Positions 8,196 through 15,627 of a stretch of DNA of 64,000 bases are shown in pieces. Position numbers and translations under genes: made by a program. The notes under the pieces are model-generated. The model saw only the letters and a list, made by a program, of their open reading frames with translations, had not been told where the DNA came from and searched no databases. Origin of the DNA: Trinickia sp. Y13 (GTDB lineage Bacteria; Pseudomonadota; Gammaproteobacteria; Burkholderiales; Burkholderiaceae); assembly GCF_029522115.1 (NCBI RefSeq), contig NZ_JAKWFK010000010.1, positions 62,001 to 126,000 of the forward strand, read 5' to 3'. Position 1 is the stretch's first letter. The number at the start of each line of letters is the position of its first letter.

Positions 8196-8899
8196 GCGCA
8201 TTGGACGTCGACTCGCTGCATGCGTACTACGGCAAGGGCCACATCCTGCACGGCGTGTCGCTCACGGTGAAGGAAGGCGAGATCGTCACGCTGCTCGGGC
8301 GCAACGGCGCGGGCAAGACCACCACGCTGCGCGCGTTGATGGGGTTGATTCACGCTCAGCAGGGCAAGGTGAGCATGCTCGGTCATTCGACGCGCACGTG
8401 GCCGCCCTACCGGATCGCCGCGCTCGGTGTCGGCTATGTGCCGGAGGGCAGGCGCACGTTCGCGAACCTGACAGTCGAAGAGAACCTGAAGGTGCCGCTG
8501 CAGCGGCCCGGGAAATGGGACATTGCGCGTATCTACGAGATGTTTCCACGGCTAGGGGAACGGCGCGCGCAGAAGGCTGCGCAACTTTCCGGCGGCGAGC
8601 AGGAGATGCTGGCGATTGCGCGTGCGCTGCTGCTCAATCCGACGCTGTTGCTGCTCGACGAGCCTTCGCAGGGACTCGCGCCGTTGATCGTGCGCGACAC
8701 GTTCAAGGCGATCGCGACGATGCGCGATGCCGGTATCGCCGTGTTGCTGGTAGAGCAGAACGTCCGCGTGGCGCTCGAGATCGCCGATCGCGCGTATGTG
8801 CTCGACAACGGACGCATTGTCTACGAAGGCACGGCCGAAGAGCTTCGCAGCGACGAAGCGCGCGTTCGGGCGCTGGCCGGCGCGACCTCGGGCAATTAG
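8192..8899 (+). CDS. LIV-class ABC transporter, ATP-binding protein (LivF family)
   Basis: A 235-residue ATPase, last gene of the importer operon, with its ATG inside the livG stop (ATGA). It has Walker A GRNGAGKTT, the LivF-specific VGYVPEGRRTFANLTVEENL, the signature LSGGEQEM and Walker B LLLLDEPSQGLAP. LivF and LivG form the ATPase pair for one permease pair. No clear terminator follows. Confidence 0.94.
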   Translation: MSALDVDSLHAYYGKGHILHGVSLTVKEGEIVTLLGRNGAGKTTTLRALMGLIHAQQGKVSMLGHSTRTWPPYRIAALGVGYVPEGRRTFANLTVEENLKVPLQRPGKWDIARIYEMFPRLGERRAQKAAQLSGGEQEMLAIARALLLNPTLLLLDEPSQGLAPLIVRDTFKAIATMRDAGIAVLLVEQNVRVALEIADRAYVLDNGRIVYEGTAEELRSDEARVRALAGATSGN

Positions 8900-9219
8900 C
8901 CGCGCCCCCGTCGCGTTGAAGGCATGGACTGCGCTTCTAAGTTGTCGCCAATGTGGACCCGCCAGTTAGCAGGCCCTTGCAGTGAACGAGCGCATTGCGA
9001 ACGGCCGCGCCTCCTGCATAAAACATCAATTGCAGAATCGCTTCGATCACGCGTTTCACGCATGGCGATATGACGCCCCATCCCCGTCACCGTCCGATTC
9101 CCCAGACGGATCGACCGCCGCCCCAGCTTTTTTGATACGATCCAGCCGACGAACAGGCGGCGTTTCGTCGGCTGTTCGTCGGCTTGTATCCGAGCTAAGC
9201 AAAAAAACATGAGGGCCGC
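8900..9219. other. 320-bp gap at the left border of a lower-GC accessory patch
   Basis: Nothing here is a certain gene. A 40-codon frame on the minus strand (9059 to 8937, GTG start) reads as a hydrophobic peptide, but it lacks a clear SD and is reported only as a finding. The right part holds the inverted repeat at 9145-9183. Base composition falls toward the neighbouring STM2901-like gene. Confidence 0.5.
9145..9183. repeat. 12-bp perfect inverted repeat with an alternative inner arm
   Basis: GCCGACGAACAG (9145-9156) pairs perfectly with CTGTTCGTCGGC (9172-9183). The right half is itself a direct repeat, TTCGTCGGC at 9164-9172 and again at 9175-9183, so two competing hairpins are possible. 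It ends 36 bases before the ATG at 9220 and could be an operator, a leader switch or a terminator-like border of the inserted patch. Confidence 0.6.
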
Positions 9220-9651
9220 ATGAGCAACACGTATAACTACGGATCTCACAAAGATCTGGAGCCGACCGAGCTTTTCTTATTCATCGCTGTTGAGCAGACC
9301 TGCGAGCAGCTCGGGGTCGACGACGTGGAATACGTCATCTTGATTTTTTCCGGTCTGCCGATCTTGCCAACACGGGCCAAGCCATTGGGAGCGACGAAGG
9401 GAACGTCTATCGCCTCCGTTATGTCTCGTTCGCTGTTCCGCTACGAGCTGAAAAAGAAGGTCTTGCCGACCTTCACGATGAACAGCATAAAGCGGCTTCG
9501 TTGGATTTTGACTCACAAGCTCAGCACGTTTATCGGTCGAACGCTGCCGGGCGTCGGTTGGGTTCTCTTGGCAAACGATGTTGCCCAGATCGGATATCAC
9601 ACCGTCATTCAATACAACCGCATCGTTTCGCCCGAGGATAGGGTGTTCTAA
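9220..9651 (+). CDS. STM2901-like protein, function unknown
   Basis: A 143-residue protein that I match from memory to the STM2901 family. It opens with a polar segment rich in acidic residues (LEPTELFLFIAVEQTCEQLG), has a hydrophobic stretch VEYVILIFSGLPILP near residue 45, a basic middle, and a C-terminal hydrophobic helix around residues 110-132 (GVGWVLLANDVAQIG). Its stop overlaps the ATG of the DUF1493-like gene by one base (TAATG), so the two are coupled. Codons are less GC-rich than in the flanking importer genes, consistent with transfer. No enzyme motif is seen. Confidence 0.75.
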   Translation: MSNTYNYGSHKDLEPTELFLFIAVEQTCEQLGVDDVEYVILIFSGLPILPTRAKPLGATKGTSIASVMSRSLFRYELKKKVLPTFTMNSIKRLRWILTHKLSTFIGRTLPGVGWVLLANDVAQIGYHTVIQYNRIVSPEDRVF

Positions 9652-10022
9652 TGGCAAGCCATACCTGGGAAGACCTCGAATCGTTTGTCAGAAAGGAAGC
9701 GTGCGTATCACCGAAGAAGGCCATAACACCCGAATCGACGATCGAAACGGATTTGGGGCAACAGGGCGACGATGCTGACGAGTTCATGCAGCACTTCTTC
9801 GAAGCGTTCCATTTGGATAGGGGCGACTACGACTTTCATCGCTACTTCCTAATGGAAGGCGAGGGCATTCTGTATCATTTGGTAATGAAAATACTGAGAA
9901 AGCCGCACTCGTTTAAACGGGAAACCCTGACGGTCGGTATGCTTCATAGGGCACTGATTGATGGCAGCTGGGACTCACAAGCGCTATCGCGACGGCCGCC
10001 GGGCAACTACCCTGCGGATTAG
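9651..10022 (+). CDS. DUF1493-like protein, acyl-carrier-like
   Basis: A 123-residue protein I assign to DUF1493 by its pattern. Residues about 25-55 (ITPESTIETDLGQQGDDADEF and the following helix) look like the helix-2 region of an acyl carrier protein, but where a carrier has D-S-L this has G-D-D, so the phosphopantetheine Ser is missing. The C-terminal LTVGMLHRALIDGSWD is the family's other landmark. It is coupled to the STM2901-like gene by TAATG overlap, and a broken paralogue lies 390 bases downstream. Function unknown. Confidence 0.75.
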   Translation: MASHTWEDLESFVRKEACVSPKKAITPESTIETDLGQQGDDADEFMQHFFEAFHLDRGDYDFHRYFLMEGEGILYHLVMKILRKPHSFKRETLTVGMLHRALIDGSWDSQALSRRPPGNYPAD

Positions 10023-10051
10023 GCAGTACAACAACCACACGAGACACGAGC

Positions 10052-10410
10052 ATGCCGACAATTGAGTTGCAGATTTTCAGCCCGCGTTGGAGCCATGACG
10101 ACACTTACGAGATCGAACTCGAACGGGACCACATGGAGATCGCCAGGGCGAGCGAACACCGCCCGCGCTGATTGGCTGGACAACGCGGACCCTGCATGGA
10201 GCGGCTGGACCGTTGAGGGCATGATGGGGAATGACAGCATCCACCCGCCCGCCGTTGCCCAAAGAATGGTTCCAGAAGGTTTGGACGGCTTGGCGAAGTG
10301 GCGAGACCGACGCTGCACAAGCAGAAGTGGAGCTACGGGCGCTTGCTGACTGGATCAATGCGGTAACGCGCGCTAAGCCACGAACTGAGTTCTGGAGGGC
10401 CTACTTCTAG
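10052..10410 (+). pseudogene. frameshifted remnant of a small unknown protein
   Basis: Three frames must be joined to read one protein. From the ATG at 10052 the first reads MPTIELQIFSPRWSHDDTYE and stops at 10169-10171. The second carries WLDNADPAWSGWTVEGMMGN and then DSIHPP, until about 10256. The third carries KEWFQKVWTAWRSGETD and ends with RTEFWRAYF, TAG at 10408-10410. Each piece has protein-like composition and they follow in order, so at least two frameshifts have broken a gene of about 120 codons. The last piece alone (ATG at 10231) is an open frame of 59 codons. I recall similar small proteins in mobile gene cassettes but cannot confirm this. Confidence 0.6.
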
Positions 10411-10699
10411 CTCGCGGTACAGCAGAGCGACCCATCTCGCCTTGGCCAAAGCACCGGCATGGAGGGCGAAATGTTCATGGAAGCCTTCTTTGCCCGCGTC
10501 AAGGTCGACGAAGGCGATTTTTGCGTCGGGGCGCTACTTCATGGACGCGGGGTCCGGCCTTCTGCTCATGCTCGTCACAGCCCTGTCGCGGAAGCGGCGA
10601 CGGGCGCTCGATCGCATTCCTATCACGGTCGGCATGCTCGTCACAGCTGCCCGCCTTGGTAAATGGGACTCCGCCAAGGTCGAGAACGGTCGCTTGTGA
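10411..10699 (+). pseudogene. truncated and frameshifted DUF1493-like paralogue
   Basis: The frame from 10411 reads RLGQSTGMEGEMFMEAFFAR then VKVDEGDF. This lines up with DLGQQGDDADEFMQHFFEAF and HLDRGDYDF of the intact gene at 9651. After a T-run near 10520 the match moves one frame: GRYFMDAGSGLLL, then ITVGMLVTAARLGKWDS, ending TGA at 10697-10699, against RYFLMEGEGIL and LTVGMLHRALIDGSWDS. The first 30 or so codons of the family are missing because the preceding remnant ends at 10410. Confidence 0.65.
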
Positions 10700-10770
10700 C
10701 GAACCACATCGGGAAGGCGATGAGCGGTTGCGGTATTGGATGATTCAGCTGCGACGCGACGACTGGCGAA

Positions 10771-11016
10771 GTGGTCGAAGCAAAGGTGCATAGGTTCAGC
10801 AAGAACGACGATGGAAGCATCGGATTAGATACGGGCCGAGCACTGGCCTGTCATCGCACAGTACCTATCGCAGCGACGGAAGATGACGCGTTGGTGGTGG
10901 GGATTATTGGGATGACGCAGTCGGCGCATAATGGCGTCGAATCGTGGGTGCCACCTACTGTAGTTTGTCGGCAATACGACAACATCCAATTCCAGCGCGA
11001 AGGGGCGAACTGGTGA
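10771..11016 (+). CDS. hypothetical protein, 81 residues
   Basis: An open frame with a GTG start, MVEAKVHRFSKNDDGS, a middle part ALVVGIIGMTQSAHNG and the end QFQREGANW. Its stop overlaps the GTG of the DUF6978-like gene (GTGA at 11013-11016), which suggests translational coupling and is the main argument that it is real. There is no clear SD and no recognised domain, and it lies next to decayed genes, so it may itself be a remnant. Confidence 0.35.
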   Translation: MVEAKVHRFSKNDDGSIGLDTGRALACHRTVPIAATEDDALVVGIIGMTQSAHNGVESWVPPTVVCRQYDNIQFQREGANW

Positions 11017-11525
11017 CAGAAGAAGAAGTCCGCAGTTTACTGGCGATGCCGGGGAAGCTGGTTGTCAGGCCGTTCATATGGTCTATAGAGGCCAGCGGCC
11101 ATGTGCCGAAAACGAGCATCTTCGAGAGTGGCGTGCAGGCTGGCAAAGAGGTTCTGGAGGGGGTCGTAGTTCGGGCTAGATTTCGCGGCCCGAAACTCAT
11201 CGAAAAGGGCCTTGCATCCTTCACGATCCCCGAAAGCTTCGCATGTGCCCTGTTCGTGGAGAATGATCGCGTTGCGGCGCTCGACACGAATCCGCAGCAG
11301 AGCCATCCTAATCGGGTTGGCGCCGGGCGTCCCTTCTACGGCAAGACGCTTGTGAATCCCACTCACCGACATGTTTGGGTGGGCGAATATGGGTACGCAG
11401 AGCCTGTTGAGCCGCCGCTGATGGATGTCGTGGATCTGCTGAAAACATTTGCCGTAGAATGCAATCTGACCTTTCAAGGGAATATCGAACATCCGCTCAA
11501 GGGCGAGACAGGGACGCTACTATGA
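11013..11525 (+). CDS. DUF6978-like protein, partner of a DUF1828-like gene
   Basis: A 170-residue protein from the GTG at 11013 (MTEEEVRSLLAMPGKL). The C-terminal half has HRHVWVGEYGYAEPVEPP, a pattern I associate with the DUF6978 family, found beside DUF1828 genes. No membrane helix or signal is seen, so it is probably cytosolic. Its stop overlaps the DUF1828-like start (ATGA). Function is unknown; the fixed pairing suggests a two-protein system such as a toxin-antitoxin or phage-defence pair, which is only an inference. Confidence 0.6.
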   Translation: MTEEEVRSLLAMPGKLVVRPFIWSIEASGHVPKTSIFESGVQAGKEVLEGVVVRARFRGPKLIEKGLASFTIPESFACALFVENDRVAALDTNPQQSHPNRVGAGRPFYGKTLVNPTHRHVWVGEYGYAEPVEPPLMDVVDLLKTFAVECNLTFQGNIEHPLKGETGTLL

Positions 11526-12301
11526 ACTGCACCGATCTAGTCAAAGCGACAGACTGGGTTTGCGCTCCAGTGGGGTGCAATACCCTACATGTTCATGCCC
11601 CTATTTCACTGGGAAATGACGGCCAGCTTGCCAGCTTTTATGTGATGGAAGATGCGCCGGGTCACTTCTATTTGACGGATGGCCATAGCACAATCCTGCA
11701 TGCGATTGACCATGGCGCTAAGCCATCGCCTACTCGACTAGAGAAGGTTGCGTCGATTCCCGGCGCGAGATTCGCGACCCTGAGCAAGGATGGTGAAATC
11801 ACTGCGGCCGGTCCAGCAGCAGACCTCAGGTTCGCATTGTGGGATGCTTTGCGACTCGCGGTTGCCATTTCCGACAACGAGGTGAACTGGCTCCCCAAGA
11901 CCCGACACGAACGGTTTGCGGCGCAAGTGGCCCGCACTCTTCGCGCGAAGCTGCCGCCTGGGTCCGTGCTGAGCAAACCTCGCCTCGCAGGGGTCAGTGG
12001 GCATCAGATAGAGTTTCCCCTTGGCGTAGTTCTCCCCAACGACGGAGGCATACGCGTAGTCCAGCCGATCGGCGTATCAGACGATAGGCGTGTTGATTGG
12101 GGCTATATCTATCAGAGCTACGGCAAGCTTGCCGATCTGAAAAAAGCTACGGCGCAGGCGGTCCACAATCGAGTTGTCGTTATGGAGCAAGGGGCGTCGG
12201 CGGATGAATTTGGTCGAGCAGCAACCGTTCTTTCGGAGGCGGCGCGAGTGGTTTCGTACGAAGACGATAAGGAGTTTGCGGACCTTCTGATGGCTGCGTA
12301 G
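11522..12301 (+). CDS. DUF1828-like protein
   Basis: A 259-residue protein that I place in the DUF1828 group by the N-terminal pattern: a region DGQLASFYVMEDAPGHFYLTDG near residues 34-55, then a helix-rich stretch with FALWDALRLAVAISD. The C-terminal part (ADEFGRAATVLSEAARVVSYE) looks like a separate small domain. The start is fixed by the ATGA overlap with the DUF6978-like gene. The GC content is lower than that of the ure or urt genes. Its role is not known; it would act in the cytosol. Confidence 0.6.
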   Translation: MNCTDLVKATDWVCAPVGCNTLHVHAPISLGNDGQLASFYVMEDAPGHFYLTDGHSTILHAIDHGAKPSPTRLEKVASIPGARFATLSKDGEITAAGPAADLRFALWDALRLAVAISDNEVNWLPKTRHERFAAQVARTLRAKLPPGSVLSKPRLAGVSGHQIEFPLGVVLPNDGGIRVVQPIGVSDDRRVDWGYIYQSYGKLADLKKATAQAVHNRVVVMEQGASADEFGRAATVLSEAARVVSYEDDKEFADLLMAA

Positions 12302-12626
12302 CCGACCCTGAAGGCGCAGCCGCGCGCGTGCTTTTTATACGTGCTCGGATCATGTCTCAGCCCGCCGCGCGCGGGCTTGTTCACATCTGCGCTCGACAGT
12401 TCGAGCAACCGCCGCGCTGGTGTGAGAATGGGCGAAGGTCCGCTGTCTCCTTCAAAGCCGACGCCTGAGCGTCCGCCTCAGCGCTCGGGCGAGCGGCCGC
12501 AACTAGCCACATTCGGACCGACTAGCGATGCCACCATTCCACGAGCGAGCCAGGCCAGTTTCGATGCCAGCGACCGCAAAACCCCACTCCCCAAACCACC
12601 AAAACCCCTGTACAATCACCGGCTCT
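12302..12626. other. 325-bp gap between the accessory patch and tRNA-Gly
   Basis: No gene is seen. A GC-rich hairpin at 12359-12377 (stem AGCCCGC/GCGGGCT, five-base loop) followed by TGTT may end transcription from the DUF1828-like gene. A TACAAT box at 12611-12616 lies 11 bases before the tRNA and may be its -10 element; no -35 element is obvious. I searched by eye for a second copy of the tRNA 3' end as an attachment site and saw none between 8900 and 12626. Confidence 0.5.
12359..12377 (+). terminator. possible terminator after the DUF1828-like gene
   Basis: Seven-pair GC-rich stem with a five-base loop, 58 bases after the stop at 12301. The T-run is poor (TTGTT), so it may need Rho or be only a structure. 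Confidence 0.35.
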
Positions 12627-12701
12627 GCGGGCGTCGTATAATGGCTATTACCCTAGCTTCCCAAGCTAGAGACGTGGGTTCGATTCCCATCGCCCGCTCC
12701 A
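12627..12701 (+). tRNA. tRNA-Gly (anticodon CCC)
   Basis: 75 bases including an encoded CCA. The acceptor stem GCGGGCG pairs with CGCCCGC, the anticodon stem CTAGC/GCTAG encloses the loop TTCCCAA with anticodon CCC, and the T arm is GTGGG-TTCGATT-CCCAT. It reads GGG codons. tRNA genes are common integration sites, and the accessory patch lies on its 5' side, but no integrase or repeated end is present. Confidence 0.95.
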
Positions 12702-12761
12702 GCATTCTCCCAAGCGCTTCCTCCGGAGTCGATCAGTTGCCTCTGATGACGTGAGCTTCAC

Positions 12762-13205
12762 ATGTCGGCGGAAAGACTAGCGAAACGCATGGTGTTGCTG
12801 TTCGCCTTGGTATCGGCGTCTGCCGCCGTGCGCGCGGCACCCGGCCCAACGCTCACCGAAGTACTGGCTCAACGCAGCGGCCTGACGCCCCCAGAAGTCG
12901 CCTCGCTCCTCTCCAGCTGCGACGCCAACCCCACCAGCATGCGGTTTTGCGCCTGGCGCGACCAACTCATCGCCGAACGCAGGCTTCAGCAGCTGATTGA
13001 GGAAAAACGCACCGTATCGCCCAAGTGCGCAGCCGCGCTCGCCCAAAAACTCGCCGCCTGGCAAAAACGCCGCGATCAAACCTGCAAACAGTCGGCAATA
13101 CGACAGTGGGGAGACGGTTCGATGCTCTCGGCCGCAGAAGCCATGTGTCAGACCGACCGCACCAAGCAGATGACACAATCGCTCTCGGCGAACACGTGCC
13201 CCTGA
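12762..13205 (+). CDS. exported LprI/DUF1311-like protein
   Basis: A 147-residue protein with a signal peptide (MVLLFALVSASAAVRA, cleavage near residue 27). The C-terminal half keeps the DUF1311/LprI arrangement: AWQKRRDQTC, a Gly-Ser run, then a Cys, Arg and Leu series ending in CP, with six Cys likely forming disulfides. LprI is known as a lysozyme inhibitor in mycobacteria; in proteobacteria the domain is mostly uncharacterised. It lies 60 bases after tRNA-Gly with no strong SD. Confidence 0.55.
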   Translation: MSAERLAKRMVLLFALVSASAAVRAAPGPTLTEVLAQRSGLTPPEVASLLSSCDANPTSMRFCAWRDQLIAERRLQQLIEEKRTVSPKCAAALAQKLAAWQKRRDQTCKQSAIRQWGDGSMLSAAEAMCQTDRTKQMTQSLSANTCP

Positions 13206-13462
13206 GTCACACCGTCACAGCCCGCCCTCGCTTGAAAAAACCCCAGGCAGCGCCCATGTAGGGAGCTCTCCGCCCAGCGACCAAGCGCTCAAGGGCCGCT
13301 TGATTTCAAATGGGACGGCCGCGCTCGCCGCGAAACATCCAGCGCCGTACGGATCGGGGATCATGGAATTTCCGGCGCGCGCCGCTGTCGATAGGAATCC
13401 GGCTGGCCGTAGCGCCCCACTGCCCTCTTCTTGCGCCTTCGACAAAGATGGAACGGTATTTC

Positions 13463-13669
13463 ATGTCACGCACCAGCGCCATCGCGCTCCTGGTCGATAC
13501 GCGGCGAGCCCTCGCCGGGGAGACGCATGAAACATCGCGGAACAATACGGCGCGCAATCAACAAATGCTGCAGGAAGTCGAGCGCCTCCTGCTCAACGTC
13601 CGCGTCGGACGCACACGCGAGTTCGACCTCGAATTTCCCACGCGCATCCATGTGATCGTGTCCAACTGA
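13463..13669 (+). CDS. small hypothetical protein, 68 residues
   Basis: An open frame from the ATG at 13463 (MSRTSAIALLVDTRRALAGE) with a predicted long helix (NNTARNQQMLQEVERLLLN) and a basic end. A start at 13448 (MERYFMSR) is equally possible. There is no good SD and no family match. The space between the LprI-like gene and trmB (about 680 bases) has no better candidate, so it is listed with low confidence. Confidence 0.35.
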   Translation: MSRTSAIALLVDTRRALAGETHETSRNNTARNQQMLQEVERLLLNVRVGRTREFDLEFPTRIHVIVSN

Positions 13670-13821
13670 TCCGCCCGCACACCGCGCAGGCATTATCCAT
13701 CCCCCGCCATCCAGTAACACCCGACAGGCCACACATCGCTGAAATCTCACGGCCGCCGCGCACTCGTCTACAATCTCGCCCACGCCACGCCGGCCATGGG
13801 CCGGCCCGCGCCCGACACGCA

Positions 13822-13846
13822 AGCCGCCCGCACTGGCGGCTTTTTT
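13822..13846 (+). terminator. rho-independent terminator just before trmB
   Basis: AGCCGCC and GGCGGCT form a seven-pair stem with a six-base loop, followed directly by six T (13841-13846). It works only on the plus strand. A TACAAT box lies upstream at 13769-13774 and the trmB start is at 13886, so a transcript starting from that box would meet this terminator before trmB. It may end the upstream gene or act as an attenuator. Confidence 0.75.
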
Positions 13847-13885
13847 CACGTGGCGGCCGCCGATGTTTTCGACTGTTAGAGCACC

Positions 13886-14647
13886 ATGAGTCACGATCCG
13901 AACGAGACGGGCCTGCCGCCCGAAACCCCCGGCAACACCGAGGAAACGAGCCAATCCGGCGCCGAAGGCACCCCCGCCTTTCCGCGCCGCATTCGCAGCT
14001 TTGTGACGCGCGCCGGCCGCGTATCGACAGGCCAGCGCCGCGCGCTCGATGAACTAGGCCCGCGCTTCGTCGTACCCTACGCCCCCAGCCCCGCCGACTG
14101 GGACGCCCAGTTCGGCCGCCACGCGCCGCGCGTGCTCGAGATCGGGTTCGGCATGGGCGCGTCGACGGCGGAAATCGCGGCCGCACGCCCCAACGACGAT
14201 TTCATCGGCGTCGAAGTCCATGAGCCCGGCGTGGGCGCGCTGCTCAAGCTCATCGGCGAGCAACAGTTGACGAACATTCGGATCATTCAGCACGACGCAG
14301 TCGAAGTGCTCGAACACATGATCGAGCCCGGCTCGCTCGACGGCGTGCACGTTTTCTTTCCGGACCCTTGGCACAAGGCTCGGCACCACAAGCGCCGCCT
14401 CATTCAGCCCCCGTTCGTCGCGCTCTTGGCATCGCGCCTGAAACCGGGCGCCTATCTGCATTGCGCGACCGACTGGCAGAACTACGCCGAGCAAATGCTC
14501 GAAGTGCTTTCAGCAGAGCCGTCGCTCGACCAAACAGCCGACGGCTACGCGCCAAGGCCCGACTACCGGCCCGTGACGAAGTTCGAACGACGCGGGCTGC
14601 GGCTCGGCCACGGCGTTTGGGATCTCGTCTTCAAGCGGCGCGCGTAA
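13886..14647 (+). CDS. trmB: tRNA (guanine-N7-)-methyltransferase
   Basis: A 253-residue enzyme that uses S-adenosylmethionine to make m7G46 in tRNA variable loops. It has the SAM motif [12 protein letters not shown] (about residues 92-103), the acidic motif IGVEVHEPG, and the family hallmark [15 protein letters not shown] near residue 160 with the later YFTDW-like HCATDW. The first 50 residues are a Pro/Glu/Thr-rich tail, longer than in E. coli TrmB. It is convergent with uppP. Confidence 0.95.
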   Translation: MSHDPNETGLPPETPGNTEETSQSGAEGTPAFPRRIRSFVTRAGRVSTGQRRALDELGPRFVVPYAPSPADWDAQFGRHAPRVLEIGFGMGASTAEIAAARPNDDFIGVEVHEPGVGALLKLIGEQQLTNIRIIQHDAVEVLEHMIEPGSLDGVHVFFPDPWHKARHHKRRLIQPPFVALLASRLKPGAYLHCATDWQNYAEQMLEVLSAEPSLDQTADGYAPRPDYRPVTKFERRGLRLGHGVWDLVFKRRA

Positions 14648-14723
14648 TAACTAGCCCCGCGCTTCGCGTTCGGCATCTGCAGCGCGGTGGAACCCGCAGC
14701 GCGAACGGGCCGCTCGTGCAGTG

Positions 14724-15560
14724 CTACGCGCCCCAATTGAGCGCGTCGCCATAGCCGATGACCAGCACGATCATCCCGAACGCGATGCGGTACCAAGCGA
14801 ATGCGGTGAAGTCGTGCGTGGCCAAGTAGCGCAACAGCCAACGCACGCAGATGAAGGCGCTGACGAACGCCGCCACCGTGCCGATCGTCAAAATCTCGGC
14901 CATGTCGATGAAAGCGCCACCGCGATGCTTGGCCAGTTCGTAAAGCGTCGCGCCGCCGATCACCGGAATCGCCAGAAAAAACGAAAACTCGGTCGCCACG
15001 CGCCGATCGACGCCGAGCAGCATGGCCCCGATGATCGTCGAACCGGAGCGCGAGACGCCCGGAATCAATGCGCAACACTGCGCGACCCCCACTTTGAGTG
15101 CATCGAGCGGCGCCAATTCATCGAGCGCTTGCACGCGCGCGGGCGCGCCGTCGCGACGGCGCTCACGCGCTTGCGCCCAAAGGATGACGAAGCCCCCCGT
15201 CACGAGGGCGAAGGCGACGGGCACCGGTGCAAACAGCGCGTCCTTGATGACGGCTTCGAACGTCAGCCCAAGGACAACAGCCGGAATCGTGGCAATGACG
15301 ACATTCAGCGCAAAGCGCCGCTGCGTCGCATCGGTCCACACGCCGGCGGCCACGCGGCCGATGCGCTGCCGGTACTCCCAGCAGACCGCGAGGATGGCGC
15401 CGAATTGAATGACCACGTGAAACGTCTTCGCGCCGTCGCCGCCGAAGTTGAGCAAACTGCCCGCCACGATCAAATGCCCCGTGCTGGACACGGGAAGAAA
15501 TTCGGTCAGCCCTTCGACGATGCCGAGGATCAACGCCTTGCCGATCAATATCAAGTCCAT
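14724..15560 (-). CDS. uppP: undecaprenyl-diphosphatase (BacA type)
   Basis: A 278-residue integral membrane phosphatase that recycles undecaprenyl diphosphate to the monophosphate lipid carrier for peptidoglycan and surface glycans. The two catalytic segments are visible: [16 protein letters not shown] near residue 20 and [12 protein letters not shown] near residue 165. The start is the ATG at 15560 ([13 protein letters not shown]), where family members begin. It feeds the same carrier pool used by the glycan genes at 39-64 kb. Confidence 0.95.
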   Translation of the reverse strand: MDLILIGKALILGIVEGLTEFLPVSSTGHLIVAGSLLNFGGDGAKTFHVVIQFGAILAVCWEYRQRIGRVAAGVWTDATQRRFALNVVIATIPAVVLGLTFEAVIKDALFAPVPVAFALVTGGFVILWAQARERRRDGAPARVQALDELAPLDALKVGVAQCCALIPGVSRSGSTIIGAMLLGVDRRVATEFSFFLAIPVIGGATLYELAKHRGGAFIDMAEILTIGTVAAFVSAFICVRWLLRYLATHDFTAFAWYRIAFGMIVLVIGYGDALNWGA

Positions 15561-15627
15561 CGGTGCCCTCTTTCGAAATGCGAGAGGGCGGCGAAGATGT
15601 GCGCAGCCCCTCGCGGCCGCGCACACG

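Noticed and set aside
8896-9249. A 117-codon minus-strand frame at the border of the accessory patch
   Set aside because: It starts inside the STM2901-like gene, crosses the inverted repeat, and has no coherent hydrophobic or domain pattern.
12627-12701. tRNA-Gly 3' end as an attachment site with a duplicate
   Set aside because: No copy of the last 15-20 bases of the tRNA was seen in the neighbouring accessory patch, and no integrase gene is present.
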